Assembly: GCA_001048675.1 (NCBI GenBank)
Contig: CCKK01000002.1
Coordinates: 558,001-622,000, forward strand
Length of the DNA stretch: 64,000 bases
Reading direction: 5' to 3'
Source of the DNA: Vibrio diabolicus
GTDB taxonomy: Bacteria > Pseudomonadota > Gammaproteobacteria > Enterobacterales > Vibrionaceae
In this document: positions 50,511-59,635 of the stretch, piece after piece
Layout: every line of letters starts with the position of its first letter
Position numbering within the stretch: the first letter of the stretch is position 1
The notes under the pieces: model-generated
What the model was told of the DNA's origin: nothing
Database searches by the model: none
What the model saw: only the letters and a program-made list of their open reading frames with translations
Made by a program: the position numbers and the translations under genes

Positions 50511-50979
50511 ATGAGTAAGCATTCCGCTTTAATCGAATGGCATCGCGAAGCTGACGAAGTATTCAGTGATAACCAGTATAGTCGCGCGCACATTTGGAAG
50601 TTTGATGGAGGGTTACAAGTCCCTGCGTCACCATCTCCACACGTAGTGCCGTTACCACTATCTGTAGAAGAAAACGTTGATCCGGAAGAAGCATTTGTTG
50701 CGGCACTTTCCAGTTGTCACATGCTTGTTTTTCTCTCTATTGCGGCGAAACGACGTTACGTTGTGGATCGCTACCTAGATGAAGCAGTAGGAGAGCTGAC
50801 AAAAGGTGAAAATGGAAAAGAATGGGTGTCTAAGGTAACACTAAACCCTAAGATAACATTTGCTGGTGATGATCAACCGACACGATCTCAATTAAGAAAA
50901 AATGCACCACATGGCTCATGAGAATTGTTTTATCGCCAATTCGGTTAAAACTGAAGTGACGACGCTTATTGCGGATTAA
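50511..50979 (+). pseudogene. OsmC-family peroxiredoxin, frameshifted near the C terminus
   Basis: The first frame (50511-50921) shows the peroxidatic Cys in LSSCHMLVFLSIAAK and ends RKNAPHGS. The next frame continues MHHMAHENCFIANSVKTEV, containing the resolving Cys, and stops at 50979. Removing one A in TTAAGAAAAAATG (50890-50902) gives LEKMHHMAHENCF, the normal family C terminus, for ~155 residues. OsmC/Ohr proteins reduce organic hydroperoxides. As read, the resolving Cys would be lost. Confidence 0.85.
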
Positions 50980-51054
50980 ATGAAACTCTGTGTCAAAGCG
51001 CAGTGTATCACCGAATAGTGTTAAGCCAGCAGTCCGGCTGCTGGCTATTGTGAA

Positions 51055-52407
51055 CTAAACGATGCCTTGCTCGATCATCGCATCAGCGACTCTTCTAAAG
51101 CCGGCAATGTTTGCGCCTAAAACTAAATTACCAGGCTGACCAAACTCTCGACTGGTTTCGTTTGCGTTAATAAAGATGTTTTTCATGATGGCCTGCAACT
51201 GGCTATCGACTTGCTCAAAGGTCCAGTTTTGCATGCTGGCATTTTGTGCCATTTCAAGCTGACTGGTTGCAACGCCGCCTGCATTGGCTGCTTTCGCTGG
51301 CCCATAAGCCATTTCGGAATCCACGATGATATTGGCCGCATCACGAGTGGTTGGCATGTTTGCGCCTTCACTAATCAAAACACACCCATTATCGATAAGA
51401 GCAAGAGCATCGTTTGACGTCAGTTCATTTTGGGTCGCGCAAGGAAATGCGGCGTCAGCTTGATATCGCCATACAGCATGCCCTTCATTAGGATAGTCAC
51501 CCAACGGCGTATACTCTGCTTCAGGGTAAGTGTCTAAATACTCTTCTAAACTTGCTCTTTTCACTTCTTTAAGTTGCTTGAGGAGCTGCAGGTCAATACC
51601 GTGCTCATGATAGATCGTGCCTCTAGAATCGCTGCATGTTACTGGGGTTGCTCCCATGTGGTATAGCTTTTCAATTGCATAGATAGCGACGTTACCTGCG
51701 CCAGAAACGAGGCAAGTTTTGCCTTTGAGTGAATCATTACGGTCATTGAGCATGCATTCCGCAAAATATACGGTTCCATATCCCGTTGCTTCTTTCCTAA
51801 CAAGTGAGCCCCCCCAAAGAAGGCTCTTGCCTGTAAGTACCCCTTCGTAGCGGCCCGTCAATCGCTTATATTGACCAAACATATAACCAATTTCACGCGC
51901 ACCGACGCCGATATCGCCAGCAGGAACATCGGTAACAGGACCAATGTGGCGGTATAACTCGTTCATAAATGATTGGCAAAATCGCATGATTTCACCGTCA
52001 GATTTTCCTTTAGGATCGAAATTTGAACCGCCTTTTCCGCCACCAATTGGAAGGCCAGTAAGCGCGTTTTTAAAAATCTGTTCAAAGCCGAGGAACTTTA
52101 TGATGCTCGCGTTCACTGAATGATGGAACCTCAGTCCGCCTTTGTATGGACCTAACGCGGAGTTAAACTCGACGCGGTAGCCTTTGTTTACTTGCACATT
52201 CCCTGCGTCATCGACCCAAGGAACTCGAAACATGATTTGACGTTCTGGTTCTACGATTCTTTGGATAATCGCTTGTTCTTTATATTTATTATTGCTTTCT
52301 ATGACTGGAGCGAGAGAAGTTAATACTTCTTCTACGGCTTGGTAAAACTCTTTTTGAGCCGGGCTACTGTGTTGCAACGCAACAATAGTATCGTGTATGT
52401 GTGACAT
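51055..52407 (-). CDS. gdhA: NADP-specific glutamate dehydrogenase
   Basis: 450 residues, hexameric type. YRVEFNSALGPYKGGLRFH with the catalytic-lysine region, GKGGSNFDPKGKSD, AGDIGVGAREIGYMFGQYK, and NAD(P)-binding CLVSGAGNVAIYAIEKL. It aminates 2-oxoglutarate to glutamate with NADPH. Upstream AGGAAGAGAGCT is a good ribosome-binding site. Monocistronic. Confidence 0.96.
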   Translation of the reverse strand: MSHIHDTIVALQHSSPAQKEFYQAVEEVLTSLAPVIESNNKYKEQAIIQRIVEPERQIMFRVPWVDDAGNVQVNKGYRVEFNSALGPYKGGLRFHHSVNASIIKFLGFEQIFKNALTGLPIGGGKGGSNFDPKGKSDGEIMRFCQSFMNELYRHIGPVTDVPAGDIGVGAREIGYMFGQYKRLTGRYEGVLTGKSLLWGGSLVRKEATGYGTVYFAECMLNDRNDSLKGKTCLVSGAGNVAIYAIEKLYHMGATPVTCSDSRGTIYHEHGIDLQLLKQLKEVKRASLEEYLDTYPEAEYTPLGDYPNEGHAVWRYQADAAFPCATQNELTSNDALALIDNGCVLISEGANMPTTRDAANIIVDSEMAYGPAKAANAGGVATSQLEMAQNASMQNWTFEQVDSQLQAIMKNIFINANETSREFGQPGNLVLGANIAGFRRVADAMIEQGIV

Positions 52408-52709
52408 AGCTCTCTTCCTTGATATGAATAAGCAATCAGTTTATATGAATTTATTCCCATTAAATAGTGATTTTGACCAATTCTCAATGGCTATAATGGT
52501 CTTTCCTGCGGATGAGAACGCTCAATTTCCAACTTCTGGTCGTATTGATGAGGAAGATTAAGTGAGTGACATGATTGGATGGTTGAGTGATCGGTTTCAC
52601 ATATAGCGAGCAGAAGCCAAATTAGTCGATATTGTTGTGCTGTCACGCAAACTGTTTTTGTTAACTCGGTGTTAACATTTGAGCGTGTTGACTCGAAAAA
52701 GATAAAAAT

Positions 52710-53720
52710 ATGCATGAGCTTAAGACTCTGGACTCGTTTATTCAGCAAAACGGTCTACCAGTGTTTGGCCATCTTGATGGGATTCCCACATCTTTACAGT
52801 TAGATAAGTTTACCTACCTTGATGAGATGGATAAGCCAGCGTCTAAGTGGCGCCGTTACTGTGACTATAAGCAGTTTCAGTTCGTTAATTTGGTCACACC
52901 TAACTACGTGATTGGGGTTGCGATTGCGGATATTAGGTATTTAGCATCTGGTTTTTGCTATCTGTTTGATATTCAAAATAATGAGTTAGTGGAGCAGCAG
53001 TGGTTAAAGCCTTTTAATATTGATTATCAAACTCAGCCTTCCAGTTGGTCTAGTCATGCCCATCTTGCTGACAAAAGTATTCAGTTTTCTATTCAGAATG
53101 GTATTTGGCACGTCCACTTTGTGACGAAATCTGTCAATGCTGATCTCTACTTACGTCCAGAAAGTATGAGTTTGCCATTAATGTTATGTACACCAACCGG
53201 TTATGCGGGTTGGACTTATACGCAGAAGCACAATGCGTTAACGGTAGATGGCAATTTATTCATATTAGGAAAGGAACAAGATCTCTCAGAAGTGGCTGCT
53301 GGTTACGACTTTTCCGCTGGGTACATGCGACGGGAGACAAGCTGGCGGTGGGCGAGTATTAATTGCTTTGAAAGCGGCAGACGGTTGGGGCTGAACTTAG
53401 CTGCGGGTGTCAATGAAACGGGCTACTGTGAAAATGTATTCTGGATTAATGGTGAACGGCATTTTTTACAGCCTGTTCAGTTTCAATTTTCACGAAATGA
53501 TGAAGGACAAAGGTGGCATATCACGTCGGAAGATAAACGGATTGACCTAGTATTCACGCCTTTAAATCGACGTTCAGAAAAGAAGAACTTTTGGTTTCTC
53601 AAAAGCAATTTTCGTCAATATATCGGCTATTTCTCTGGCTACATTGTTGATGGGAATGGTATCAAACATCAGTTAGAAGAAGTCATAGGTCTTACTGAAG
53701 ATCACTATGCAAAATGGTAG
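52710..53720 (+). CDS. DUF2804 family protein
   Basis: 336 residues. Recognised by GHLDGIPTSLQLDKFTYLDE at the start, the WKFRRWRYCDY-like KWRRYCDYKQFQF, WTYTQKHNALTVDGNL and RRETSWRWAS, the conserved blocks of DUF2804. No signal peptide or membrane span. Some members are encoded next to lipid genes, and here the next gene is a fatty-acid hydroxylase-family membrane protein overlapping it by 14 bp. Function unknown; lipid involvement is inference. Confidence 0.82.
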   Translation: MHELKTLDSFIQQNGLPVFGHLDGIPTSLQLDKFTYLDEMDKPASKWRRYCDYKQFQFVNLVTPNYVIGVAIADIRYLASGFCYLFDIQNNELVEQQWLKPFNIDYQTQPSSWSSHAHLADKSIQFSIQNGIWHVHFVTKSVNADLYLRPESMSLPLMLCTPTGYAGWTYTQKHNALTVDGNLFILGKEQDLSEVAAGYDFSAGYMRRETSWRWASINCFESGRRLGLNLAAGVNETGYCENVFWINGERHFLQPVQFQFSRNDEGQRWHITSEDKRIDLVFTPLNRRSEKKNFWFLKSNFRQYIGYFSGYIVDGNGIKHQLEEVIGLTEDHYAKW

Positions 53721-53727
53721 AAACACA

Positions 53728-54585
53728 ATGGATTGGACACAGTTGATGGAACGCCCTGAATTACTTCTGATGATTTTGGCGCCAGTTTTCTTTTTATGTA
53801 TGGTTGCAGAGTACTGGTTTGGACAACGAAGGGGACGTTTGCCTGAAAGCGCGACGTATTATATTCCGGAAGTTGTATGTAATTTTGTACTTGCGGGCTT
53901 ACACCAAGCGACAGACATACTCACGGGTTTACTGATTGCTCAGTTATATTTGTGGTGGTTTGATTGGCGATTGTTTGATATCGAAATGAGCGTTTCAGCG
54001 TTTTTGTTACTTGTCGTCCTGCAAGACTTTTTCTATTACTGGTTTCATCGAGCTAGCCACCGTATTCGTTGGATGTGGGCTGCGCACGTGGTCCATCACA
54101 GCTCGGAGAGAATGAATTTCAGCACCGCGTTTCGTCAAAGCTTGATGTATCCGTTAGCGGGAATGTGGATTTTCTGGTTGCCTTTGGTGATTATTGGCTT
54201 TGATCCTAAGTGGGTCGTCTTTGTTGTGCTGTTTAATCTGGGCTTACAGTTTTTTGTTCATACTCAATCAATTCGCTCGCTTGGACCGCTAGAGTGGGTA
54301 TTTAACACGCCATCTCATCATCGTGTTCATCATGGTATAAACCGTCAGTACATCGACAAAAATTACGCGGGAGTGTTGATTATCTGGGATCGGATGTTTG
54401 GAACGTTTGAACCAGAAGTGGAAACCGTTAGGTATGGAATTTCTAAACCTGTAAACAGCTTTAATCCCATTCGTGTGACGTTTGCAGAATGGAAAGATAT
54501 GTTTTATGACGTAACACGACCAAATTTAACGTGGAAACAACGTTGGCGCTGTCTATTTGCTCCGCCATCGGATTCTTTTGAGTAG
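53728..54585 (+). CDS. Fatty acid hydroxylase / sterol desaturase family membrane protein
   Basis: ~285 residues from ATG 53728, or 292 from ATG 53707 inside the previous gene; neither has a strong Shine-Dalgarno. Several membrane spans and the eight-histidine pattern of di-iron hydroxylases: HRASH, HVVHH, FVHTQ and HRVHHGINR. Modifies lipid chains or isoprenoids using O2; substrate unknown. Coupled to the DUF2804 gene. Confidence 0.87.
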   Translation: MDWTQLMERPELLLMILAPVFFLCMVAEYWFGQRRGRLPESATYYIPEVVCNFVLAGLHQATDILTGLLIAQLYLWWFDWRLFDIEMSVSAFLLLVVLQDFFYYWFHRASHRIRWMWAAHVVHHSSERMNFSTAFRQSLMYPLAGMWIFWLPLVIIGFDPKWVVFVVLFNLGLQFFVHTQSIRSLGPLEWVFNTPSHHRVHHGINRQYIDKNYAGVLIIWDRMFGTFEPEVETVRYGISKPVNSFNPIRVTFAEWKDMFYDVTRPNLTWKQRWRCLFAPPSDSFE

Positions 54586-54602
54586 ATTGAGATAAAAGAG
54601 AT

Positions 54603-55048
<446 letters not shown>

Positions 55049-55567
55049 ATGTGGAAAGGTTTGATATTAGGGGCGGTGATGATGCTCGTGTCTGCTTGTA
55101 CAACCGTAACGACGGATGTTGATAAGCAAGCCGATTTTTCAGCTTACAGAACGTTTGATTTCGGTGCCCAAGCAGAAGCCCCTACGAGTATTGATGGTCG
55201 ACGTATTGAACAAGGATTGGCTGAACAGCTTGAAGACAAGGGCCTAATTAAAGTGAATAGTGGAGGGGACCTTTACGTTCATCATGATATCGTCGAAGAG
55301 TCCGAGCTTGTCTCTTCTGGGTCTTCGGTGAGTTTCGGTTATGGTTGGAATAGCTTTGGCGTGATCACTTCAAGCCCGGAAAGATACAAAGAACGTAAGT
55401 ATGGCAAACTGGTGGTAGAGCTTGTTGATGCAAAGGCTAATCAGGTTGTGTGGAAAGGTGTTTCAAGCAGGAAACTGTCTGAGTCTATGAGCTCTGAGAA
55501 AAGAGAGTCTCTGATTGAAGAAGAAATTGCGAAAATGTTTGAAAACTACCCTTACGGTGAAAAATAA
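55049..55567 (+). CDS. DUF4136 family lipoprotein
   Basis: 172 residues. Lipoprotein signal MWKGLILGAVMMLVSACTT with lipobox VSAC (Cys17). After it DFSAYRTFDFGAQ and YKERKYGKLVVELVDAKANQVVWKGVSSR, the recognisable DUF4136 blocks. Predicted outer-membrane anchored; no Asp at +2. Function unknown for the family. Confidence 0.85.
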   Translation: MWKGLILGAVMMLVSACTTVTTDVDKQADFSAYRTFDFGAQAEAPTSIDGRRIEQGLAEQLEDKGLIKVNSGGDLYVHHDIVEESELVSSGSSVSFGYGWNSFGVITSSPERYKERKYGKLVVELVDAKANQVVWKGVSSRKLSESMSSEKRESLIEEEIAKMFENYPYGEK

Positions 55568-55654
55568 TTAGTATTCTTAACGATTAAGAATACTAATTGC
55601 CAATCGTTACGCACAGGGTTAAAAGAACTTATTATTTTGGTTTTGGTTACCTTT

Positions 55655-56092
55655 GTGCGTACGACTCTGATTGCTTTACTCGGACTACTTTTCTGCTTGT
55701 TGGCTCCGAGCATGAGTAGGGAGCACTCATACCCAAATTTTCTTTCATTTCATAACCAGAATATTGCTGTTGACGCTAAGTCGAAGCACTTTTCAGAACA
55801 CCCTGCCTCTCCAATACAACAAGACTATCCGAGTTTAAACAGCCGGAATATATTGAGGGTTAGCCATTCTAAGGAAACGAGCTCGAACGACGATGTAGAG
55901 CTCGAATGCTTTGAAACGCTTGCTGTAGTATGGTGGACACATCGTTCGGCATTTCACTCGATGGGGCTGCTAAAACGCATCGGCAATGAAGCTTTAGGTC
56001 GTTGTGTTGAAAGTATTTTTACTCATTCTAAATACAGAATCGGTGCGAGGAAAGAATCGAATCTTATATACCGCTTTATACATGCTCGCTAA
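55655..56092 (+). CDS. Hypothetical secreted protein with a C-terminal RKESNLIYRF motif
   Basis: ~145 residues from the GTG at 55655 (or 151 from the TTG at 55637); no clear Shine-Dalgarno. Hydrophobic N terminus TTLIALLGLLFCLLAPS looks like a signal peptide. Unrecognised. The C terminus YRIGARKESNLIYRFIHAR matches the end of the broken gene at 57360-57846 in 11 of 19 positions, suggesting two members of a small family around dedA. Two of its Cys residues lie in the last half. Confidence 0.5.
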   Translation: MRTTLIALLGLLFCLLAPSMSREHSYPNFLSFHNQNIAVDAKSKHFSEHPASPIQQDYPSLNSRNILRVSHSKETSSNDDVELECFETLAVVWWTHRSAFHSMGLLKRIGNEALGRCVESIFTHSKYRIGARKESNLIYRFIHAR

Positions 56093-56142
56093 CACATTCC
56101 ATGTTTTTACAATTTTTGGTTAGTTATGCTTAGGAGCGGTTT

Positions 56143-56823
56143 ATGTTTGATTCGATAATTCAGGTCTTGAGTGCCTTTTGGCATCAAGATTTCACGGCGT
56201 TAATGGCGCCAGGCGGTGCAGGATTGGTTTATTTTGTTGTTGCTGCGCTTATCTTTTTGGAAAGTGGTTTTATTCCTGCTGCGCCATTCCCATGCGACAG
56301 TGTCGTCGTATTATCCGGTACGCTGGCGGCGGTTGGCGTCCTTGATCCCATTATGATTATGTTGGTGATAGCTGTTAGTGCGGGATTGGGAAGTTGGGCG
56401 GCTTACTTACAAGGCAAGTGGCTAAATCGCTTACCTAAGGTCCAAGGCTGGGTGAGCGCGGTTCCTCAAAAGCGTTTGGAACAGGTCGACGTATTACTCA
56501 GTAAACATGGATTGATTGCGCTTTTTTGTGCGCGGTTTATTCCGGTTGTTCGTTCCCTATTGCCATTAATGATGGGGTTGCGAGTGAAAGGTATTAGTAA
56601 ATTCCATTACTTTGCATGGCTGAGTGCGATTTTATGGACGCTGATATTATGCGGTTTTGGTTTATTGCTTCCCTTGTTACCAGAGAATATGAGCAAAACG
56701 ATCACAATGCTATTAATGGCGGCCCCAATAATTACTCTCGTGATTGGGGTGCTTAGTTTCTTGTTTGTTAAAGCACGTCGAGCGTTCTGCAAATCCAAGG
56801 ATGTGTCAGAGTTTTCCCAGTAA
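56143..56823 (+). CDS. DedA-family inner-membrane protein
   Basis: 226 residues. DedA (SNARE-associated/VTT) domain: FLESGFIPAAPFPCDSVVVLSG, then the conserved GSWAAYLQGKWLNRL and the ARFIPVVRSLLPLMMGL motif with the basic/glycine residues. About five spans, flipping undecaprenyl phosphate or phospholipids in known members. Convergent with the next gene across a shared terminator. Confidence 0.92.
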   Translation: MFDSIIQVLSAFWHQDFTALMAPGGAGLVYFVVAALIFLESGFIPAAPFPCDSVVVLSGTLAAVGVLDPIMIMLVIAVSAGLGSWAAYLQGKWLNRLPKVQGWVSAVPQKRLEQVDVLLSKHGLIALFCARFIPVVRSLLPLMMGLRVKGISKFHYFAWLSAILWTLILCGFGLLLPLLPENMSKTITMLLMAAPIITLVIGVLSFLFVKARRAFCKSKDVSEFSQ

Positions 56824-56892
56824 GTTTACTTTGATTTGTACTTTTAAACTTGTATACAGATTAGGCATCTAACCGGCAGGTTTTTATCAGTA

Positions 56893-56926
56893 AAAAGAAA
56901 GGCGCAATGTATGCGCCTTTCTTTTT
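56893..56926. terminator. Bidirectional terminator between dedA and the small secreted-protein gene
   Basis: AAAGAAAGGCGCA pairs with TGCGCCTTTCTTT around a 5-nt loop, with A's on the left and a T run on the right. Serves both converging genes. Confidence 0.85.
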
Positions 56927-56948
56927 TAGTGTCGTTAGGGGTTCGAAT

Positions 56949-57272
56949 TTAATAGCCAATGCTATATAGATACTCGCCAACCTCTTTACATTGAGACTTG
57001 TAGATATTTTCTACTTCGGATTCATTCTTATCTGCTGCTTTAAATTCAAGCTCAGCAGAAGATAACTGGCTGAAACTATAGTTTCTTTCAGACATTAGGT
57101 AGTGTCTGAACATCGCTCTGTGTTCTGGAATCGCAATACGTGCATTAGAAACGTTGGCACACTCTAGCAGAGTCTCATTGCTCATTTCTTCTGGCTTTGC
57201 TTCTGTGTTAGCGAAGGCAGAGCCCGTTGCAAATAGTAATGCTAGTGCGATAGTCGTAGCGAATTTTGTCAT
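56949..57272 (-). CDS. Small secreted hypothetical protein
   Basis: 107 residues with a clear signal peptide MTKFATTIALALLFATGSAFA cut near residue 21. The mature part has two Cys (ECANVSNAR and SQCKEVGEY) that could form a disulfide. No family recognised. Ribosome-binding site region is AGGTCC ahead of the ATG at 57272. Periplasmic. Single gene. Confidence 0.6.
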   Translation of the reverse strand: MTKFATTIALALLFATGSAFANTEAKPEEMSNETLLECANVSNARIAIPEHRAMFRHYLMSERNYSFSQLSSAELEFKAADKNESEVENIYKSQCKEVGEYLYSIGY

Positions 57273-57359
57273 TATATGGACCTCAAATTGGTTCTAGTAA
57301 CAATGAGCGTATTGGTTCTCATCGTTACATTTCCGTGTTCTCTGTATGTCAATAAAAAG

Positions 57360-57846
57360 TTAAACAACAGGGAAGGCGTTGCGACCATGAGTAAAGACGT
57401 ACATCAAATTGGCTTCTTTTCTTCCTGAGAGTCGATAGAGAGAGCGTTTACTCATCAGCCCGCCATAACCATCAAGAGGTAAGCGAGATGCTTGTTTTGC
57501 CAATTCCAATAGTGGTGGGGAAGAGAAAGCAACAAGTAAAAAATAAATCAGGAGTAAAATCTGATGATAAAACACCATCAGTGGCGGATGTTCGGCGGCA
57601 GGAAACCAGCGCTAACAACTCGCGCTTTATGTGCAGATAATAACCTTCTGAGCCCCAAGAGCTTGGAGAGGCAAATGTATGGAATTCGCTGTGTGCTAGT
57701 TCAAAATCGTCTTGTTGCGCGAGTTTAAGTAAGCGTTCAGAGGTGTAATGTTTAGTGTGGTGATACGTATGCGCATATGAGGCAGCGATGAACCCTGAAA
57801 ATAGGGACAATGAAAGCATCAATAATATACGGTGTAGATAACGCAA
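57360..57846 (-). pseudogene. Hypothetical secreted protein, frameshifted, related by C terminus to 55655-56092
   Basis: Frame 1 from 57846: signal-like MRYLHRILLMLSLSLFSGFI, then HTFASPSSWGSEGYYLHIKRE. It then degenerates. Frame 2 (ending 57360) reads FSSPPLLELAKQASRLPLDG and YRLSGRKEANLMYVFTHGR. The two frames differ by one surplus base somewhere in ~57600-57640. Joined length ~160. Function unknown. Confidence 0.55.
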
Positions 57847-58150
57847 GAAGTAACCCTAAACATATAACGTCATAGACTATCACTATGACTACGGAATCTT
57901 AGTGACACTATGATAACAATGAAAATCGGTGTCTGACCAACTCAGCGTATACTAACGAGATGGAAGAGGGATGAACAGAGTTTTCTGATGTTATTTGGGT
58001 ATAAGCTAATACCTAAATAATTTTAGCGTTGAAGCAAGCGAAAACTGGAGAAACAGGTAAAGAGAGTCATGAGACAAGGAAGCTTGAGCCAATCCGATTA
58101 TTTGTTAGGGAAGAAATAGAGCATTCTTCCCCACATGATTTGCACCTGTG
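57847..58150 (-). other. Non-coding gap, ~300 bp
   Basis: Upstream region of the 57846 gene and downstream region of the L,D-transpeptidase gene. AT-rich, no hairpin with T run and no ORF noted. Confidence 0.4.
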
Positions 58151-58792
58151 TTATGCGCTTGCATAAATAACACTGCCGCCTTTTATGGTGTCAATGATCT
58201 CACGAGACAACTTCTTTGGCAGTGCAGGGCAACCCCAACTGCGCCCAAGGTAACCATTCTTCTTGATAAAAGAAGGGTTAGCATAGTCGGCACCGTGCAC
58301 AACGATATAACGCTCGCGAGCTTTATCGTTCAACCCTGAGCTTAGACCATCTAATCGAAGTGAATAACCATTTGAACCGTAGTAGGTGGTGTCAGTCAAA
58401 AACGTACCCAGCGATGTTTTACGCGAGTTCACCACGTTTGAAAACTGCGTCGCTGTTTTCTTTCCACTGTTCACACCGTGAGAAACATAAGTATTGTAGA
58501 TAAGCTTCTTTTTATCTAAATCAACCACATAAAAGCGTTTTTCAGTCGATGGTTTACTATAGTCGATGATGGTTAGTACTGATTTCTTTCTATCGGGTGT
58601 TTTTTGGTACGCGATGTAAGCGTCACGAAACAATTTAAAGTCTACTACGCCATCTAACTTTGCTTGTTTGAACACTTGTTCAATTTGATTCTGTGGTATG
58701 TGACTTTTGACTTCGTTATCTGCTTGTTTTGCAAAGGCAAAAGGAGAGGCAGACAGAAATGTCCATATAAATAATAAAATTAACTTTTTCAT
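58151..58792 (-). CDS. Murein L,D-transpeptidase catalytic-domain protein (YkuD_2 type)
   Basis: 213 residues. Signal peptide (KKLILLFIWTFLSASPFAFA). Catalytic motif HGADYANPSFIKKNGYLGRSWGCPAL, with His and the nucleophile Cys in SWGCPAL (~residue 190); YYGSNGYSLRLDGL supports the fold. Cross-links peptidoglycan stems or attaches proteins in the periplasm. No PG-binding domain. Confidence 0.9.
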   Translation of the reverse strand: MKKLILLFIWTFLSASPFAFAKQADNEVKSHIPQNQIEQVFKQAKLDGVVDFKLFRDAYIAYQKTPDRKKSVLTIIDYSKPSTEKRFYVVDLDKKKLIYNTYVSHGVNSGKKTATQFSNVVNSRKTSLGTFLTDTTYYGSNGYSLRLDGLSSGLNDKARERYIVVHGADYANPSFIKKNGYLGRSWGCPALPKKLSREIIDTIKGGSVIYASA

Positions 58793-59635
58793 CTTGGCTA
58801 AATAAAACTCTATGGTGTTACAAATTTACCGATTGCTTCATGCATTCGTTAAAACAACATGCACATCAATATAATTCTATTCCCAATGTTTCTTATTGTA
58901 CGCTTAGGTACTTAATATTGGGTTAACGATAAGTTTTCAAGTTAAAAACTAACTGTTTGAAACTAAAATAAATTATGAAGTTAATCGATTGTTTCGATAA
59001 ACTTCGGCATAAATAATATCTGATATGCGTAATTAATAAAACTGTGTTTAAGGATATTTGTGAGATGGCGAATTTATAAAAACGACGTTTTATTTTTTCT
59101 AGATTAGAAACTCTTTTTATTTCAATGTGTTTGTCTTTTGTACGTCTATTTAGCCTGCGTTTAGATTTGTGATTTGACTCGTAACAAATCGTAACGTCAA
59201 CTCGTTATGTGTGTTAGTGCATTTTAAGTGAGTGGGTAAACAACAAGATGGATAAGAAAGGTAGAGAAATACCGAGAAGAAGGGCATTTCCTGTTCACAA
59301 GTGATAAAGCTAAGTCTAAGTGGAGCCGACAAATGAGCTTCTACACGAATCATTTAAGTCGGTGATCAGCAGTACAAAAGTAAAGTTTGTCAGCTTTTAC
59401 TTATTTCCTTATGTCTTCAATTAAAGAAGTAAAAACAGAACTAAACTTACCAAAAAGTAATTCTATCGTTTTGATTAAATATTTAAATAACTGAGAGATT
59501 TCATCGAAAAATAATAATACCAAAAATTAACGTACGAACTTATGTGGTTGCTTATATTATTGAAACTAAGGGTAAAGTCTTGTTTCTATATTATATAAGT
59601 ACAGCAGCCACATACATGGCTTCTGTACTTAATCT
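58793..59635 (-). other. Non-coding gap, ~840 bp, strongly AT-rich
   Basis: Upstream region of the L,D-transpeptidase gene, far longer than other gaps here. Frames longer than 60 codons (59150-59353, minus) have no plausible signal or ribosome-binding site. The terminator of the 62002 gene sits at the right end. Nothing else recognisable. Confidence 0.5.
59597..59630 (-). terminator. Probable terminator of the GGDEF-EAL gene
   Basis: AAGTACAGCAGCC (59597-59609) pairs with GGCTTCTGTACTT (59618-59630) at 12 of 13 positions, 5 bp past the stop. T tract is poor on the minus strand. Confidence 0.55.

Noticed and set aside
52491..52748. 85-codon minus-strand frame upstream of the DUF2804 gene
   Set aside because: Overlaps the start of a conserved gene, no family or signal seen.
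59150..59353. 67-codon minus-strand frame in the 840-bp gap
   Set aside because: No start signal and nothing recognisable.
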